Positions 12,101-20,915 of a stretch of DNA of 64,000 nucleotides are shown here, piece after piece. How positions within the stretch are numbered: the first letter of the stretch is position 1; each line of letters starts with the position of its first letter. A program made the translations under genes and the position numbers. This DNA comes from Wolbachia endosymbiont of Folsomia candida (GTDB lineage: Bacteria; Pseudomonadota; Alphaproteobacteria; Rickettsiales; Anaplasmataceae), in assembly GCF_001931755.2 (NCBI RefSeq), contig NZ_CP015510.2, forward strand, positions 496,001-560,000. The letters run 5' to 3'. The notes under the pieces are model-generated. The model ran no database searches and was not told where the DNA came from. It saw nothing but the letters and a program-made list of their open reading frames with translations.

Positions 12101-13852
12101 GTGATGTATCCAAATTCCACCGTTAATTTCTATGTAGTAGCCATTATGGGATAGAATTTTAGCGCCTAAATTCTTAGTAATTCTTAATATCTTTGATAAC
12201 CCAAGTCCGCCATGATTTGAGGTATATACTTTTAGCTGATAATGAAGATTGTCCTTAGTAAGCCTTAAATCCACCTCGCTAGTACCGTTTTTCCTCACTA
12301 TTTCCAACTTTTTCATGTCGTAATACGCTTCCTGAGGTTCAAAGTTTGCCTGATAACTGACTGGAAATGCATTGCAATAGCGGATGAATATATCCTCAAC
12401 GGTACTAAAAGTATGATATAAATTATCTATAAAACGATCTTCCCACTTTTCTGTGATATTTCTCAGCTTATTCTCTATACGTAAAACTTCGCCATCCAGA
12501 ATTTCTGAACTGCTAGTTTTGAGTACAATATGCAGCTTCATTAAATCATATTCATTGATAATATGATGATTATAAATCTCTGAGCTTTCAGCATTTATTT
12601 CATCCTTTAATATGTCTCGTATTTCAAACATTAACCTAGCACTAGCATAACGCATTGGAATTAACACTATACAGCTAATAAATGCTCCTACACTTCTTAA
12701 AAACAACTTGACCCTTGGCTTAATTGCAAGGGACATGATTGAGATACAAATCTTAAATAACTCATCCTCATTAGATTGGAACAGTTCATCACAAGAGAAC
12801 ACTTGTAAAATAGAAATCAAAGCTTTATTGTTGTGGCCGCCTATTACAAACCCAGCCCTTTTTTCTATTGTTTTAATTTTGTCTTTAATTATTGGAATGG
12901 TTCTGATATCTTGAACTTCAGCTACAGAAGTAAATAAACCAAAAAAACGTTTTTCCTTTATTAACTTTCCTTGATTATCAAATTCTTTTATCCCTATACA
13001 ATTCATATATGTACGTCGATGGACTATCGAGATTAGATCTGATCTAAATATATACAAAGAACCCAAATCCTCAGATGAAATCGATGCATTTTGATACTCT
13101 TCACTTGCTCTCATCAAACCAAGATTCTCTTTGCTACTTGGAACTATCTTCCCATCTTTATCTGCAACACATTCTTGATAACCTAAAAATACAAAATTAT
13201 TATTTTGCAGCCAACTTAGAAAGTCTTTTTGCTCCTGATTTTGCTCTGGCGTCATTCCAGTTGGGATGGCAGAAAGACTTGCCTCATCAAGCTTTTGCAG
13301 CATTAAGTGCCAATCTTTAACAGAGCAATTTACTGCCCTCAGGGTTTTTTGTAGAGATTCTTTTAGCGTATCAACAAAACTGTCACTTATGCCCTTAATT
13401 ATTACATATATAACTGACTCTTTTATACCGCCATTTTCTTTGAGTGGGCAAATGTCATCAATTAATCCACCTTTTCTTTTAACATTGATTATGCTGTTAC
13501 TATAATAGCATATTGTTAAATTGTGTGATTTAATACTAGCAATCACAGAGTCAACCAAGAATGGCATATCATCATTTACTACCTTAATCGTAGTAAAATT
13601 TCCATCTATCCCCGGTAAATCATTAATATTACATACCGTTAATTTGCTTTCATCTTTTTCTTTTTGAGAAATGAAATCATAGGAATCTTTAGCAATATAT
13701 AGAAGAAATTTATCATTGATTTTTAGGTCACTATTATAAACAAAATTATAGAAATACTTAATAAACTCCTTAAGCTTTTCATTTCCTTGCTTGTCAACTA
13801 GCTTAAATAAAGACTCAGTAACTCTAGTGCTAATATTATAATCTACACACAT
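9143..13852 (-). CDS. gdhB: Large NAD-specific glutamate dehydrogenase
   Basis: A 1,569-residue protein matching the ~180-kDa NAD-GDH family common in alphaproteobacteria (usual length about 1,600). It oxidatively deaminates glutamate to 2-oxoglutarate, feeding the TCA cycle; amino acids are a main carbon source in Rickettsiales. Visible catalytic-core motifs are LARGGLRWSDR, PVGAKGGF (about residue 808) and the nucleotide-binding GIGDMAGDLFGNG (about residue 946). The long N-terminal third has ACT-like segments. The start ATG 13852 is the only long-frame start. It lies upstream of tatB in the same direction. Confidence 0.97.
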   Translation of the reverse strand: MCVDYNISTRVTESLFKLVDKQGNEKLKEFIKYFYNFVYNSDLKINDKFLLYIAKDSYDFISQKEKDESKLTVCNINDLPGIDGNFTTIKVVNDDMPFLVDSVIASIKSHNLTICYYSNSIINVKRKGGLIDDICPLKENGGIKESVIYVIIKGISDSFVDTLKESLQKTLRAVNCSVKDWHLMLQKLDEASLSAIPTGMTPEQNQEQKDFLSWLQNNNFVFLGYQECVADKDGKIVPSSKENLGLMRASEEYQNASISSEDLGSLYIFRSDLISIVHRRTYMNCIGIKEFDNQGKLIKEKRFFGLFTSVAEVQDIRTIPIIKDKIKTIEKRAGFVIGGHNNKALISILQVFSCDELFQSNEDELFKICISIMSLAIKPRVKLFLRSVGAFISCIVLIPMRYASARLMFEIRDILKDEINAESSEIYNHHIINEYDLMKLHIVLKTSSSEILDGEVLRIENKLRNITEKWEDRFIDNLYHTFSTVEDIFIRYCNAFPVSYQANFEPQEAYYDMKKLEIVRKNGTSEVDLRLTKDNLHYQLKVYTSNHGGLGLSKILRITKNLGAKILSHNGYYIEINGGIWIHHFVLSRVDELANNITLKEQFEITLTKVFRKEIRNDYFNSLIILAGLKWKEVLLVRTLSAYLKQTSFSYNQEYIQKVVSEYPKIVKYLIQLFRSRFNPSIDVDRAETTEIFKEKIEELLKEISNVSHDYVFRSMFNLIMAILRTSYYQDDKHYLSIKFDSSKINDLPEPRPYRELYVYSNLFEGIHLRGGKLARGGLRWSDRTEDFRTEVLGLMKAQMTKNAVIVPVGAKGGFIIKQVYKDKNTLREKGVECYKDFIRGMLDITDNVVDGKVIPPENVIRYDEDDPYLVVAADKGTASFSDYANQIAAEYNFWLDDAFASGGSAGYDHKKMGITARGAWIAAQRHFWKMNKDIYQDVTVVGIGDMAGDLFGNGMLLSKNIHLIGAFNHMHIFVDPNPNVEKSFVERQRLFELPFSTWVDYNKDLISKGGGVFERSSKSISISQEMKKSFGIKEETLPPSSLIKYLLKAEVDFIWNGGIGTFVKANSESHSMVGDKANDELRVDGKDIRASMFIEGGNLGCTQLGRIEYAERGGYINADFVDNSAGVICSDLEVNIKIAFVSAMKENSLSLEKRNEILASMVDEVASNVLENHNRIETKALLLECLQAKERLEQHHRLILNLEKPGLLNRGIEFLPNDEEIAKMLAEPIGLNSPQLSVLMSYARTSIKNEIINSDIPEKDFSSEVYLLSYFPQKMISQFKDYILRHQLSREIISTCIANDIVNRMGCVFINNLVENAGISMNEAVNIYIVINHLYNLDILWSEIDELDGKIDIDSYLEIVKNVQKFIGRVSFWLARNFDKFGFIELSDVIKFHDVIETLGKNLTGILDERLLQTYNCKLESLLKLKINETLASKVANLCVLTYALDVISISEQTSTPILDVSKIYFELKSLLKFDLIREIAIKMKGISSYWNRSLINDSLDDLSNYHHKLTVKVIKSTDNTEDNIKVWAYNDKDYIERYSSFLDEMVASKLDLSKLIFIIRRIKALAS

Positions 13853-13989
13853 TTTTCAAAATAAAGATACACAATAAACTTAAACCTTTTTAACTAAGAT
13901 TTCATTATTAAGAGTGTATACTATTAGATTATCATTTTCTACTACTTCTCATGCTAAAATTTTGTAGATGTTATCTTAGTGACAGAAGG

Positions 13990-14016
13990 CACAAAGGCCC
14001 GTGTTATGGCCTTGTG
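13990..14016. terminator. Hairpin between the ANK gene and gdhB
   Basis: CACAAAGGCC at 13990-13999 pairs with GGCCTTGTG at 14008-14016 (one bulged A), with an 8-base loop. It sits 12 bp past the stop of the minus-strand ANK gene. There is no clear T-run on either side, so it may be a terminator or a processing hairpin. Confidence 0.45.
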
Positions 14017-14027
14017 AATTGATTTAG

Positions 14028-15296
14028 TTAAAGAGCTTGAGCAGCTGCTTGAGGTTGCTTGATGCTTGGTGTATCAAGGGTTTTGCTTACAGCGCTATTT
14101 TCTAGTAGATCTTTCTGTATGTATAAAGCAATCGGCTTAGCGATAAGTGCAACTGACGCAATCACAGCTGCAGAAATTGTTAATGCTAAACTTAATTCTG
14201 CCACAATACAATAAACTAATATAATAGATGCAATTCCTGCGATCGGAAGCGACGCCTTATTTACAAATTTTGTTAACTGTACTTTGCTTGCAAATTTTGC
14301 TGGTTTCTTTCCTTCAACCTCTTTATCAATATCCATTTTCCGAACTACATCCATTTCACCAGTGTTTTTATCATCTTTCACTGCAGGTGTTATAGGTTTT
14401 TTATCAACTATTTTGGGTTGTTTATTACTTGTAGGTTGTAAATTGACATGTTGATCAGAAATCTCTGGATTTTCTATAATATCTTTTGCAGGTATTATAG
14501 GTTTTTCATCAACTATTTTGGGTTGTTTACTACTTGTAAGTCGTAATTTGACATGTTGATCAGAAGCCTCTAGCTTTCCTACGTGATTTACTATGTGGTT
14601 TATTATCAGCCTAACAATTGCTGCACTTTTCTTATCAGCAAGAGCTAGTGGTGCATAGCCATAGTGATCTTTAATATCAACTTTAGCTCCATAATCAATA
14701 AGAAGTTTTACTGCATCTAAATTCCCTTTTTCAACAGCTATATGTAGTGGTGTATAGCCATACGCAGCATCAGTACCTTTTCGACCCAAAACATTTCCTT
14801 TTACTTGTGCATTCACATCAGCTCCGTATTCAATAAGAAGTTTGGCCATTGTTAAATCTCCTAATGCAATAGCACAATGTAATGGAGTACACCCGTCATT
14901 TCCAGTCACACATCCGTCACCATAACTGTCCATGACTTTTACATTTACCTTTGCTTTATATCTAAGAAGAAGCCTTGCCATTTCGAGATCTTGTGCTTCA
15001 ACAGCAAGATATAATGCAGTGCGTTTGCCGCCATGCGTAAAGAGCATTTCTGCATCCGTAACCGCTCCATTTTTCAGTAGAACCTCTACGATCTTTTTAT
15101 CTTTTTGCATAACAGCAAAATGTAGTGGAGTAACATTATGAAAGTGAGGAGGAATTCCTACATCTATACTTGCATATAACTTTGGTTCTATTGTAGCATT
15201 AGGATCAGCACGACCTCGAATCAATTTGCTAGCTAGACTTGAATTTCTTGTCTTAATAGCATGAAAAAGCTGCTCATTTAGTTTTATTTCAGTCAT
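14028..15296 (-). CDS. Ankyrin-repeat protein with C-terminal membrane segments
   Basis: 422 residues. About six ankyrin repeats lie between residues 10 and 235 (GVTPLHFAV, GKRTALYLAV, GCTPLHCAI, GYTPLHIAV, GYAPLALAD cores). A spacer at about 245-330 contains two near copies of a segment around SDQHVKLRLTSSKQPKIVDEKPI. Two hydrophobic helices follow at about 350-395, then a short polar tail. The layout suggests a protein anchored in a membrane with the repeats free to bind a partner; a secreted effector role is inferred from the family in Wolbachia. It has its own start with a weak ribosome site. Confidence 0.92.
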   Translation of the reverse strand: MTEIKLNEQLFHAIKTRNSSLASKLIRGRADPNATIEPKLYASIDVGIPPHFHNVTPLHFAVMQKDKKIVEVLLKNGAVTDAEMLFTHGGKRTALYLAVEAQDLEMARLLLRYKAKVNVKVMDSYGDGCVTGNDGCTPLHCAIALGDLTMAKLLIEYGADVNAQVKGNVLGRKGTDAAYGYTPLHIAVEKGNLDAVKLLIDYGAKVDIKDHYGYAPLALADKKSAAIVRLIINHIVNHVGKLEASDQHVKLRLTSSKQPKIVDEKPIIPAKDIIENPEISDQHVNLQPTSNKQPKIVDKKPITPAVKDDKNTGEMDVVRKMDIDKEVEGKKPAKFASKVQLTKFVNKASLPIAGIASIILVYCIVAELSLALTISAAVIASVALIAKPIALYIQKDLLENSAVSKTLDTPSIKQPQAAAQAL

Positions 15297-15356
15297 AATT
15301 AACTCTTATAAATTTTCAATATTTATCAATAATATTAATATGTTTACCGATAAATG

Positions 15357-15475
15357 TCAAGTTGATTGAGGATTTCTCACGAGATTTTATTAGCAACTTG
15401 CTTCGCGGCGGGCTTCACACCTTCTCTTATCACGCTCTTTTCCAGCAGGCCTCATGAATCAACGTGTGGAAGTAA
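15357..15475. repeat. GC-richer intergenic segment with inverted ends
   Basis: Within an AT-rich gap, this stretch has a core with GCTTCGCGGCGGGC and ends that pair imperfectly: GTTGATTGAGG near 15362 and CCTCATGAATCAAC near 15459-15472. No open frame is convincing. It may be a degenerate palindromic repeat or a small structured RNA. Confidence 0.4.
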
Positions 15476-15538
15476 GTTTATGTTAACTAAAATGTTATAT
15501 GCCTTATAAAGTATATTTTTAATAGGTGTGTGTAAATC

Positions 15539-16477
15539 ATGAAAATCAATTTATCTGAGGAAAATAGTAAAAGGGTATTATCTGGTACAAAATGGCTTAC
15601 TAATGCTGGTCAGAACTATTTTACTTCACTGAATGACAATCAGGCAAGTAATGCTAAACCAACTGGTTCTGTAAAAAAAGTTGTTAATACTATTTTGTTA
15701 GTGCCTATTATTGTGCCTACTGTTCTAACAGTGTTATCTTTTGGTTTTGTCATGTTACTTTTGAATGCTGTGAATGCTCAAAAGAATGACTCTACATTAT
15801 CTAAAATAGCAAAAGGTACGGCTAAATTGTTAATTTACATTGCCGCTGCTGTACTTTTAATCACATGTATAATATTAAATCTAGTAATTTCACTTATACC
15901 ATTCCTTATCTTTCTGGCTATCAATAAAGACATCTTTAATCAAAAAAGTGTGAATATAGCAAGCAATCAAGGCCAAGCAGTAAATGAAGTTAATATAAAT
16001 GATGAGGAAGAGTACAATCAACGTATTGAAGAAGAAGTTGGCAGGTTAGAGCAACAGAATAATGGTGACACAGAACAATATCAACAAGTATACAGTCAAG
16101 CGTTAGTAGGGAGTGGTCAGCTATACAATCAACCAACTGTAGAAGTAATATCTCGAGAAGTAGTAGGTCCACAAGCTATAGATCAAACTGTTATAGCAAA
16201 GCGTATAAATAGTGATGATATACGAGATGGTAAAGCAATGATACGCACAGCTGGAAATGATCGTAGTGTAACAATGAAAGGAATTGTAACTGGAGATATT
16301 CCTGACCAAGAAAAAGGTTTTGCTACTGGTTTTAGCTTTGAGTGTGAAACCATTGAAAAAGATGGTAAAGTAGAGGGTGTAGATTTTCAATTTGGTATGA
16401 GTATGCGTACTGGAGATAATCAACAAGAAGCAACACAAGCACTAATGCGAAGTAAATCAGTACGCACTATGCTATAG
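15539..16477 (+). CDS. Membrane protein gene truncated by IS630
   Basis: 312 residues as it stands: a polar N-terminus, two strongly hydrophobic segments at about residues 55-80 and 100-130, then a long Gln/Glu/Asn-rich soluble part. No known family is recognised. The stop codon TAG at 16475-16477 is supplied by the inverted repeat of the inserted IS630. Joining base 16474 to base 18992 restores the frame for 18 more codons (SSRNGGLSIEHPGSSQQK) up to TAA 19046-19048, so the ancestral protein was 330 residues. The shortened product may still work, because only the tail is lost. Confidence 0.85.
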   Translation: MKINLSEENSKRVLSGTKWLTNAGQNYFTSLNDNQASNAKPTGSVKKVVNTILLVPIIVPTVLTVLSFGFVMLLLNAVNAQKNDSTLSKIAKGTAKLLIYIAAAVLLITCIILNLVISLIPFLIFLAINKDIFNQKSVNIASNQGQAVNEVNINDEEEYNQRIEEEVGRLEQQNNGDTEQYQQVYSQALVGSGQLYNQPTVEVISREVVGPQAIDQTVIAKRINSDDIRDGKAMIRTAGNDRSVTMKGIVTGDIPDQEKGFATGFSFECETIEKDGKVEGVDFQFGMSMRTGDNQQEATQALMRSKSVRTML

Positions 16478-17317
16478 CTAACTAAAATAAGCTTTCCCTA
16501 GACTGGATTTTATGATAATAAAGGCATGTTGAATAAAAAGCAGAGGTTAAAAATGCCAAAACCATACAGCGAAGATTTACGTGAACGTGTTTTAAAAGTG
16601 GTAGATGAGAAAAAAATGAGCATGAAAGCTGTGAGTGAGATGTTCAGTATTGACAGAAAAACACTGTATTGGTGGAGAAAAAGAAGGGAAGAAACTGGAA
16701 GCGTAAAGCCAGCCTATGGCTACCAAACAGGTCATAGGAGCAAGATTAAAGACATGGGCAGTTTTTTTAAATTTCTGGAAGATAATCAAGATGTTACGAC
16801 TGATAAAGTAATTGAAAAATTTGGGAATATGTGCAAAGAGACAGCATACAATTATCTAAAAAAAGCTGGCTATACATATAAAAAAAACCTTTCTTTATCA
16901 AGAGAGAGATGAAGGAAAACGTAAAGAATTCAAAGAAAAAGTAGCTAAAATAAACAAAGAAAACCTGGTATTTATAGATGAATCTGGAATTGATGACAAC
17001 GAATTTTACGCATATGGATGGGCTCCGAAAGGGAAGAGATTGTTTGCTGAAAAACCTGCATTTAAGAAGAAAAGGATCAGTATTATTGGAGCTTTAAATC
17101 AGGGAAAAGTTGGTGCACCATGTGCATTTGAGGGATATTGCAACAGTGAACTTTTTGAGGCTTATGTTGAAAATATACTAATTCCTGAATTGAAAATTGG
17201 ACAGACAGTCATCCTTGATAATGCAAGCTTCCATAAGTCCGTAAAAATTAGAAAACTGATTGAGAATGTAGGGTGTAACGTATTGTTTTTACCGCCATAT
17301 TCACCGGATTTGAATCC

Positions 17318-18851
17318 TTACTTTTACCCATAACTTTGAGAAGTTATTATGTGAAGCATAACCATGCTCTCTCTAAGATTTTCATAGCCTCGCCATAGAG
17401 TCATACTTCCTGGTAAATTATCACCTTTTCTATTCATAAACCCACCTAATTTTCCTAACCAAATAATAGCTTGTTTTATGTTTGGAGGTTCTTCGGGCAA
17501 TGTGGCCACTTGATGCTCACGTATGTAAAGAGCTTTCCACTCTTCATTGCTTAGAACCTTAGTGCAAGCCTCCATAGGATGCGATAAAGCCACTTTTGTT
17601 AAATATAAAATTTTAAATGTAATAATGCTCTTTATAGCAATTAATTTCTGTAGCCTTTCCTTTGTAGTTAAACGAGAGCTTTCTATTTTACATCCTGATT
17701 TTAAAATTCTAAAGTATTCTTCAATTTTCCATCGTAGCTTATACCAATTTATCCTTTCTATGGCATCTAAAGTGCTATTAACTGGTACATTAGTTAACAA
17801 AGTCCAATCGATAGCTTCAACTCCTTTAGGAGGATCCATTTCCTTTGCGCTTACCACATATACAGCGACTTTATCACTTATTTTATGTGCTGTATCTTTT
17901 GACCCATAAATGTAAGGCGCTCTGATAGGTATATAGCCTTTCATATATTTTACTTCAATATTTGCTTTTCTTGACTTCTGGTGCCCGTTTTTAGCAACTT
18001 CCAAGACGATTTTCTCTTTTACCGGAAGTTGAGCTATGCGTGTTTGCAAATCTGTTTTTCCCTCTTCAGTACAGATAAATTTTCTATTAGCTCGGTTACG
18101 GATTACATAAAAACTACCCAATGATTCAGCTATCCATAAAAATTTGAAGATATCTGCTTCCCTATCACCAAGAGTGACAAGTTGTACATCTTTGGAAACG
18201 TTATTTATGGTTTCTTTTAGTGCTGCTATCCACTTATAACTTTCTTTCTCCTCTATAGAAGTACGGTATTTCCTATTTGCTTTTTCTTTTGCTGTTTCTT
18301 CTTTTCTAGCGGGACGCGCCCAGCACTGTTGAGAAGATAAACCTAAAGGTAATCCTTCTTTACTGACCATTAAGGCACTATGCAGCAGCAAACCCTTTTT
18401 ATGCTTTGTATAAGCTTTAGAAATACTGCCTAGCCCTTTGGTATTTATATGAGAGTCAAAATCCAAATAACTAGTATCTTGGATTGAAAATATAAGCTTA
18501 TTTCCTTTTATCCTTTCCGCTGTTTCTTTATGATGAGAAGAATAAATTTTCTCGGCCTCAAGCTTTTCATTACTAAACAACCTGTACGCGCCCTTAGCTT
18601 CTTTCCATCCACCACAACTTTGATTAATTGATCCAGATGCCTTACGCTCTATAAGATAACTTGTTGTAATAAGCCTCTTATTAAGCCTTATATCTCCCAG
18701 ATTAACATGTCTCAACTCTCTTTCTAGCCATTTGTCCCCTAAGCTATCAGTATATTGCGTATTTGTATTTACTCCGTACATTTTTAAACCCTTTATCAAA
18801 TATATGAATTTGCTATTTTACTAGCTTTTTTATATTTGTGGGTAAAAGTAA
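17318..18851 (-). mobile_element. IS4-family element inserted in IS630
   Basis: 1,534 bp bounded by inverted repeats TTACTTTTACCCA (17318-17330) and its complement ending at 18851. An 11-bp target duplication GATTTGAATCC is seen at 17307-17317 and 18852-18862. The element carries one intact transposase gene, so it may be active. Confidence 0.95.
17324..18781 (-). CDS. IS4-family transposase
   Basis: 485 residues from ATG 18781, chosen over an upstream TTG because AAAGGG lies about 8 bp before it. The N-terminal DNA-binding region (WLERELRHVNLGDIRLNKRL, then a GSINQSCGGWKEAKGAYRLF segment) is of the Tn5/IS50-like kind. Counted from the TTG, the catalytic residues are Asp108 (SIQDTSYLDF), Asp212 (TLGDREAD) and Glu360 in a perfect Y(2)R(3)E(6)K signature (Tyr353, Arg356, Glu360, Lys367). 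The gene reaches within 6 bp of the IS end. It looks intact. Confidence 0.95.
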   Translation of the reverse strand: MYGVNTNTQYTDSLGDKWLERELRHVNLGDIRLNKRLITTSYLIERKASGSINQSCGGWKEAKGAYRLFSNEKLEAEKIYSSHHKETAERIKGNKLIFSIQDTSYLDFDSHINTKGLGSISKAYTKHKKGLLLHSALMVSKEGLPLGLSSQQCWARPARKEETAKEKANRKYRTSIEEKESYKWIAALKETINNVSKDVQLVTLGDREADIFKFLWIAESLGSFYVIRNRANRKFICTEEGKTDLQTRIAQLPVKEKIVLEVAKNGHQKSRKANIEVKYMKGYIPIRAPYIYGSKDTAHKISDKVAVYVVSAKEMDPPKGVEAIDWTLLTNVPVNSTLDAIERINWYKLRWKIEEYFRILKSGCKIESSRLTTKERLQKLIAIKSIITFKILYLTKVALSHPMEACTKVLSNEEWKALYIREHQVATLPEEPPNIKQAIIWLGKLGGFMNRKGDNLPGSMTLWRGYENLRESMVMLHIITSQSYG

Positions 18852-18991
18852 GATTTGAATCCAATTGAGCATTTTTGGTTTGCAATTAAACATGCTGTGA
18901 GAAAAATACTGCCAATTTTCTGGCCAGATGTTAACGCTGCTATTGATTTTATTTTTCAAAAATCGGGGAAAGCTTATCTGTGTTAGCTATA

Positions 18992-19048
18992 TCATCTCGT
19001 AATGGTGGATTATCTATAGAACACCCTGGTAGTTCACAACAAAAGTAA
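18992..19048 (+). other. Displaced 3' end of the membrane-protein gene
   Basis: Eighteen sense codons and TAA that continue in frame from codon CTA at 16472-16474 once the IS630 and one TA copy are removed. It ends 24 bp before the convergent dcd gene. Confidence 0.8.
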
Positions 19049-19072
19049 TACTGATTGATTTAAAAGAAGTTA

Positions 19073-19630
19073 TCACTTTACTAGTGGTAAAGTGATGCCA
19101 TATTGATTCATATATTTCCCTTTCATGACGTCATATGATTTTTCGCATTCACCTTCACCTTTTAAAAACACAAATTGGCATGCTCCTTCATTAGCGTAAA
19201 TTTTTGCAGGAAGTGGAGTAGTATTTGAAAATTCTAATGTTACGTGGCCTTCCCATCCAGGCTCCAGTGGTGTAACGTTTACTATAATTCCGCATCTTGC
19301 ATAAGTTGATTTACCAACACAAATCACTAAAACATCTCTTGGTATACGAAAGTATTCGACTGTGCTTGCAAGTACAAAACTATTTGGTGGAATTATACAG
19401 ACATCTGTTTCTTTATCTATAAAACTATTTTCAGAAAAATTCTTAGGGTCCACAATAGCTGAGTTAACATTAGTAAAAATCTTAAATTTATTGTCCACTC
19501 TTGCATCATATCCATAAGATGAGAGACCGAAAGATATCACACCTTTACTACTTTTATGATTAACAAAAGGCTTTATCATTCCAAAATTTTCAGCTTTTTC
19601 TCTTATCCATTTATCTGGCATAACTGCCAT
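19073..19630 (-). CDS. dcd: dCTP deaminase
   Basis: 185 residues, the usual length of dCTP deaminase, which makes dUTP for thymidylate synthesis. Motifs visible are the N-terminal [20 protein letters not shown], the substrate region [20 protein letters not shown] with [14 protein letters not shown], and the C-terminal [10 protein letters not shown]. The start ATG 19630 or the internal ATG 19621 (MPDKWI) are both possible. Single gene, transcribed away from the next gene. Confidence 0.96.
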   Translation of the reverse strand: MAVMPDKWIREKAENFGMIKPFVNHKSSKGVISFGLSSYGYDARVDNKFKIFTNVNSAIVDPKNFSENSFIDKETDVCIIPPNSFVLASTVEYFRIPRDVLVICVGKSTYARCGIIVNVTPLEPGWEGHVTLEFSNTTPLPAKIYANEGACQFVFLKGEGECEKSYDVMKGKYMNQYGITLPLVK

Positions 19631-19724
19631 AATAATCCCTTAAAACCACTTAATATACAATAATATGAAATAAAACTTAAATGTAAACTATTGTCCTGAA
19701 TGATACCATAATATCTTAATAATC

Positions 19725-19753
19725 TTGACAGATTATGTAAAATATCATAACAT
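19725..19753 (+). promoter_or_regulatory. Sigma70-like promoter
   Basis: TTGACA at 19725-19730, a 17-bp spacer and TAACAT at 19748-19753, 29 bp before the start codon of the next gene, with GAGG near 19772 as its ribosome site. Consensus -35 and spacing support it; the -10 is weaker. Confidence 0.5.
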
Positions 19754-19782
19754 AATTATGTAACTAAAGTTGTGAGGTCAAT

Positions 19783-20790
19783 ATGGTAAATGAATACATA
19801 GAATTGTGGACTGAGAAGCATGGAAAACGTCATTGTGATTATGTTCTTTCACACATGAATGTCAAACAATTTGATGAATTAGAAAAGTTAGCAGAAAAGT
19901 TAGCTAGGAATATAGTTTTTGATGGTAAAAGGATCAAAAACATTAAATTAAAGCAAGATCATTTATCTTTATCAATTTTTACATTTTTTTCTGGAGTGAT
20001 AGTCTCATTTTTTTCTCTATTTATGCCAGTATTTTTTAAAAATGGTTCCGTTGTAGGATCTGCGTTTGGTGCATTAACAATTTTTATATCTTCGATAATA
20101 AATTGTGGAATTCTTGTGAACATAAAAGGATTGGAAACATCTATACACTCAAAACGCGATAGACAAGCATTATCTACTCAAGAATATGAAATAGATAAGG
20201 TTAAAGATGAGTTGGTAAAGCTAATTAGAAGCTATACATGCTATGCTCCATATGCTTGCTCTGCATATGTGAAGTATTGTAATACCAAGAATTTATCTAA
20301 GCTAATGGAGCATAAAGGCCGCTCAAGTACATCTAGTTCACATACAAGAGAAGATCGAGAAACTCTAGCTAACGAAATATTTTTTGAATACAAATGCTAT
20401 CAAGGGATTAAAGTTCATAAACAAAGTAGAAATTTATCATTAAAAAAGCTTTTTGCTGGCTTATCCCTTATATGCCTCTCGTTATTGTGTGATAAATGGT
20501 ACCAGAACAGTACTATCCAAGAACTAAGAGCAAGCTACGTTCCAACCATAGTAAGTTGTGTTGGTGCATTCATTGCAGCTCATTCAATTTTATGGTATTT
20601 CTATGATGATATTTCCCTACGCGCTTTAAAGAAAGATCAACTAAAGGATCTAAAATATAAGCTATTTAGCCTAGCAATTGAAGAAGAAGTAGGTCCGCTT
20701 AGCTCAGAAATTGAAGTTTTATCTGCTATTAACAGAATGCATGAGGAAGCTCACTGTTCTAATAGGCCATGTGAACAAAATTTTAGGTAA
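19783..20790 (+). CDS. Hypothetical membrane protein
   Basis: 335 residues with no recognised family. There are two hydrophobic hairpins, at about residues 62-110 and 225-275, each probably two membrane helices, separated by a polar, cysteine-containing region (YTCYAPYACSAYVKYC, about 150-165) and a Ser/Thr-rich loop. The ends are polar. Two hairpins of similar layout suggest an internal duplication. The last bases (20764-20790) resemble an intergenic stretch at 43971-43998. It has its own promoter-like site and a GAGG ribosome site. Confidence 0.75.
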   Translation: MVNEYIELWTEKHGKRHCDYVLSHMNVKQFDELEKLAEKLARNIVFDGKRIKNIKLKQDHLSLSIFTFFSGVIVSFFSLFMPVFFKNGSVVGSAFGALTIFISSIINCGILVNIKGLETSIHSKRDRQALSTQEYEIDKVKDELVKLIRSYTCYAPYACSAYVKYCNTKNLSKLMEHKGRSSTSSSHTREDRETLANEIFFEYKCYQGIKVHKQSRNLSLKKLFAGLSLICLSLLCDKWYQNSTIQELRASYVPTIVSCVGAFIAAHSILWYFYDDISLRALKKDQLKDLKYKLFSLAIEEEVGPLSSEIEVLSAINRMHEEAHCSNRPCEQNFR

Positions 20791-20915
20791 CCATATAGAA
20801 TACTACTAAAAGATCGACTGCAAAGGAAGTGAAGATAAAATTTTGCTAAATCCACAACTTTTTCACCTAATAATTTTTATATCAATACAATTCTAAGTCT
20901 TGGTAATTACATAGT

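Larger units (their letters stand above)
16526..18986 (+). pseudogene. IS630 transposase, frameshifted and split by IS4
   Basis: The N-terminal part has a helix-turn-helix region (PKPYSEDLRERVLKVVDEK); the likely start is ATG 16553 with AGAGG upstream. The frame shifts at an eight-A run, 16880-16887: removing one A joins YKK to TFLYQERDEGKRKEF. The catalytic part has FIDESGID, ILDNASFHK and, after the IS4 (bases 18863-18986), NPIEHFW, so the Asp-Asp-Glu triad is complete when the pieces are joined. IS630 transposases are sometimes made by slippage at A-runs, so the shift alone may be natural; the IS4 insertion is not. Confidence 0.9.
16475..18989 (+). mobile_element. IS630-family element, interrupted by an IS4
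   Basis: Inverted ends are visible: the left end at 16475-16498 and the right end at 18966-18989 share TAGCTAAC and ATAAGCTTTCCC. A TA flanks each side (16473-16474 and 18990-18991), the target duplication expected for IS630/Tc1-mariner elements. The transposase frame is broken by both a frameshift and an internal 1.5-kb IS4, so the copy is dead unless both are overcome. Confidence 0.9.

Noticed and set aside
15357..15475. tRNA or RNase P RNA in the GC-rich segment
   Set aside because: No cloverleaf arms with a T-loop and no RNase P conserved cores could be read.
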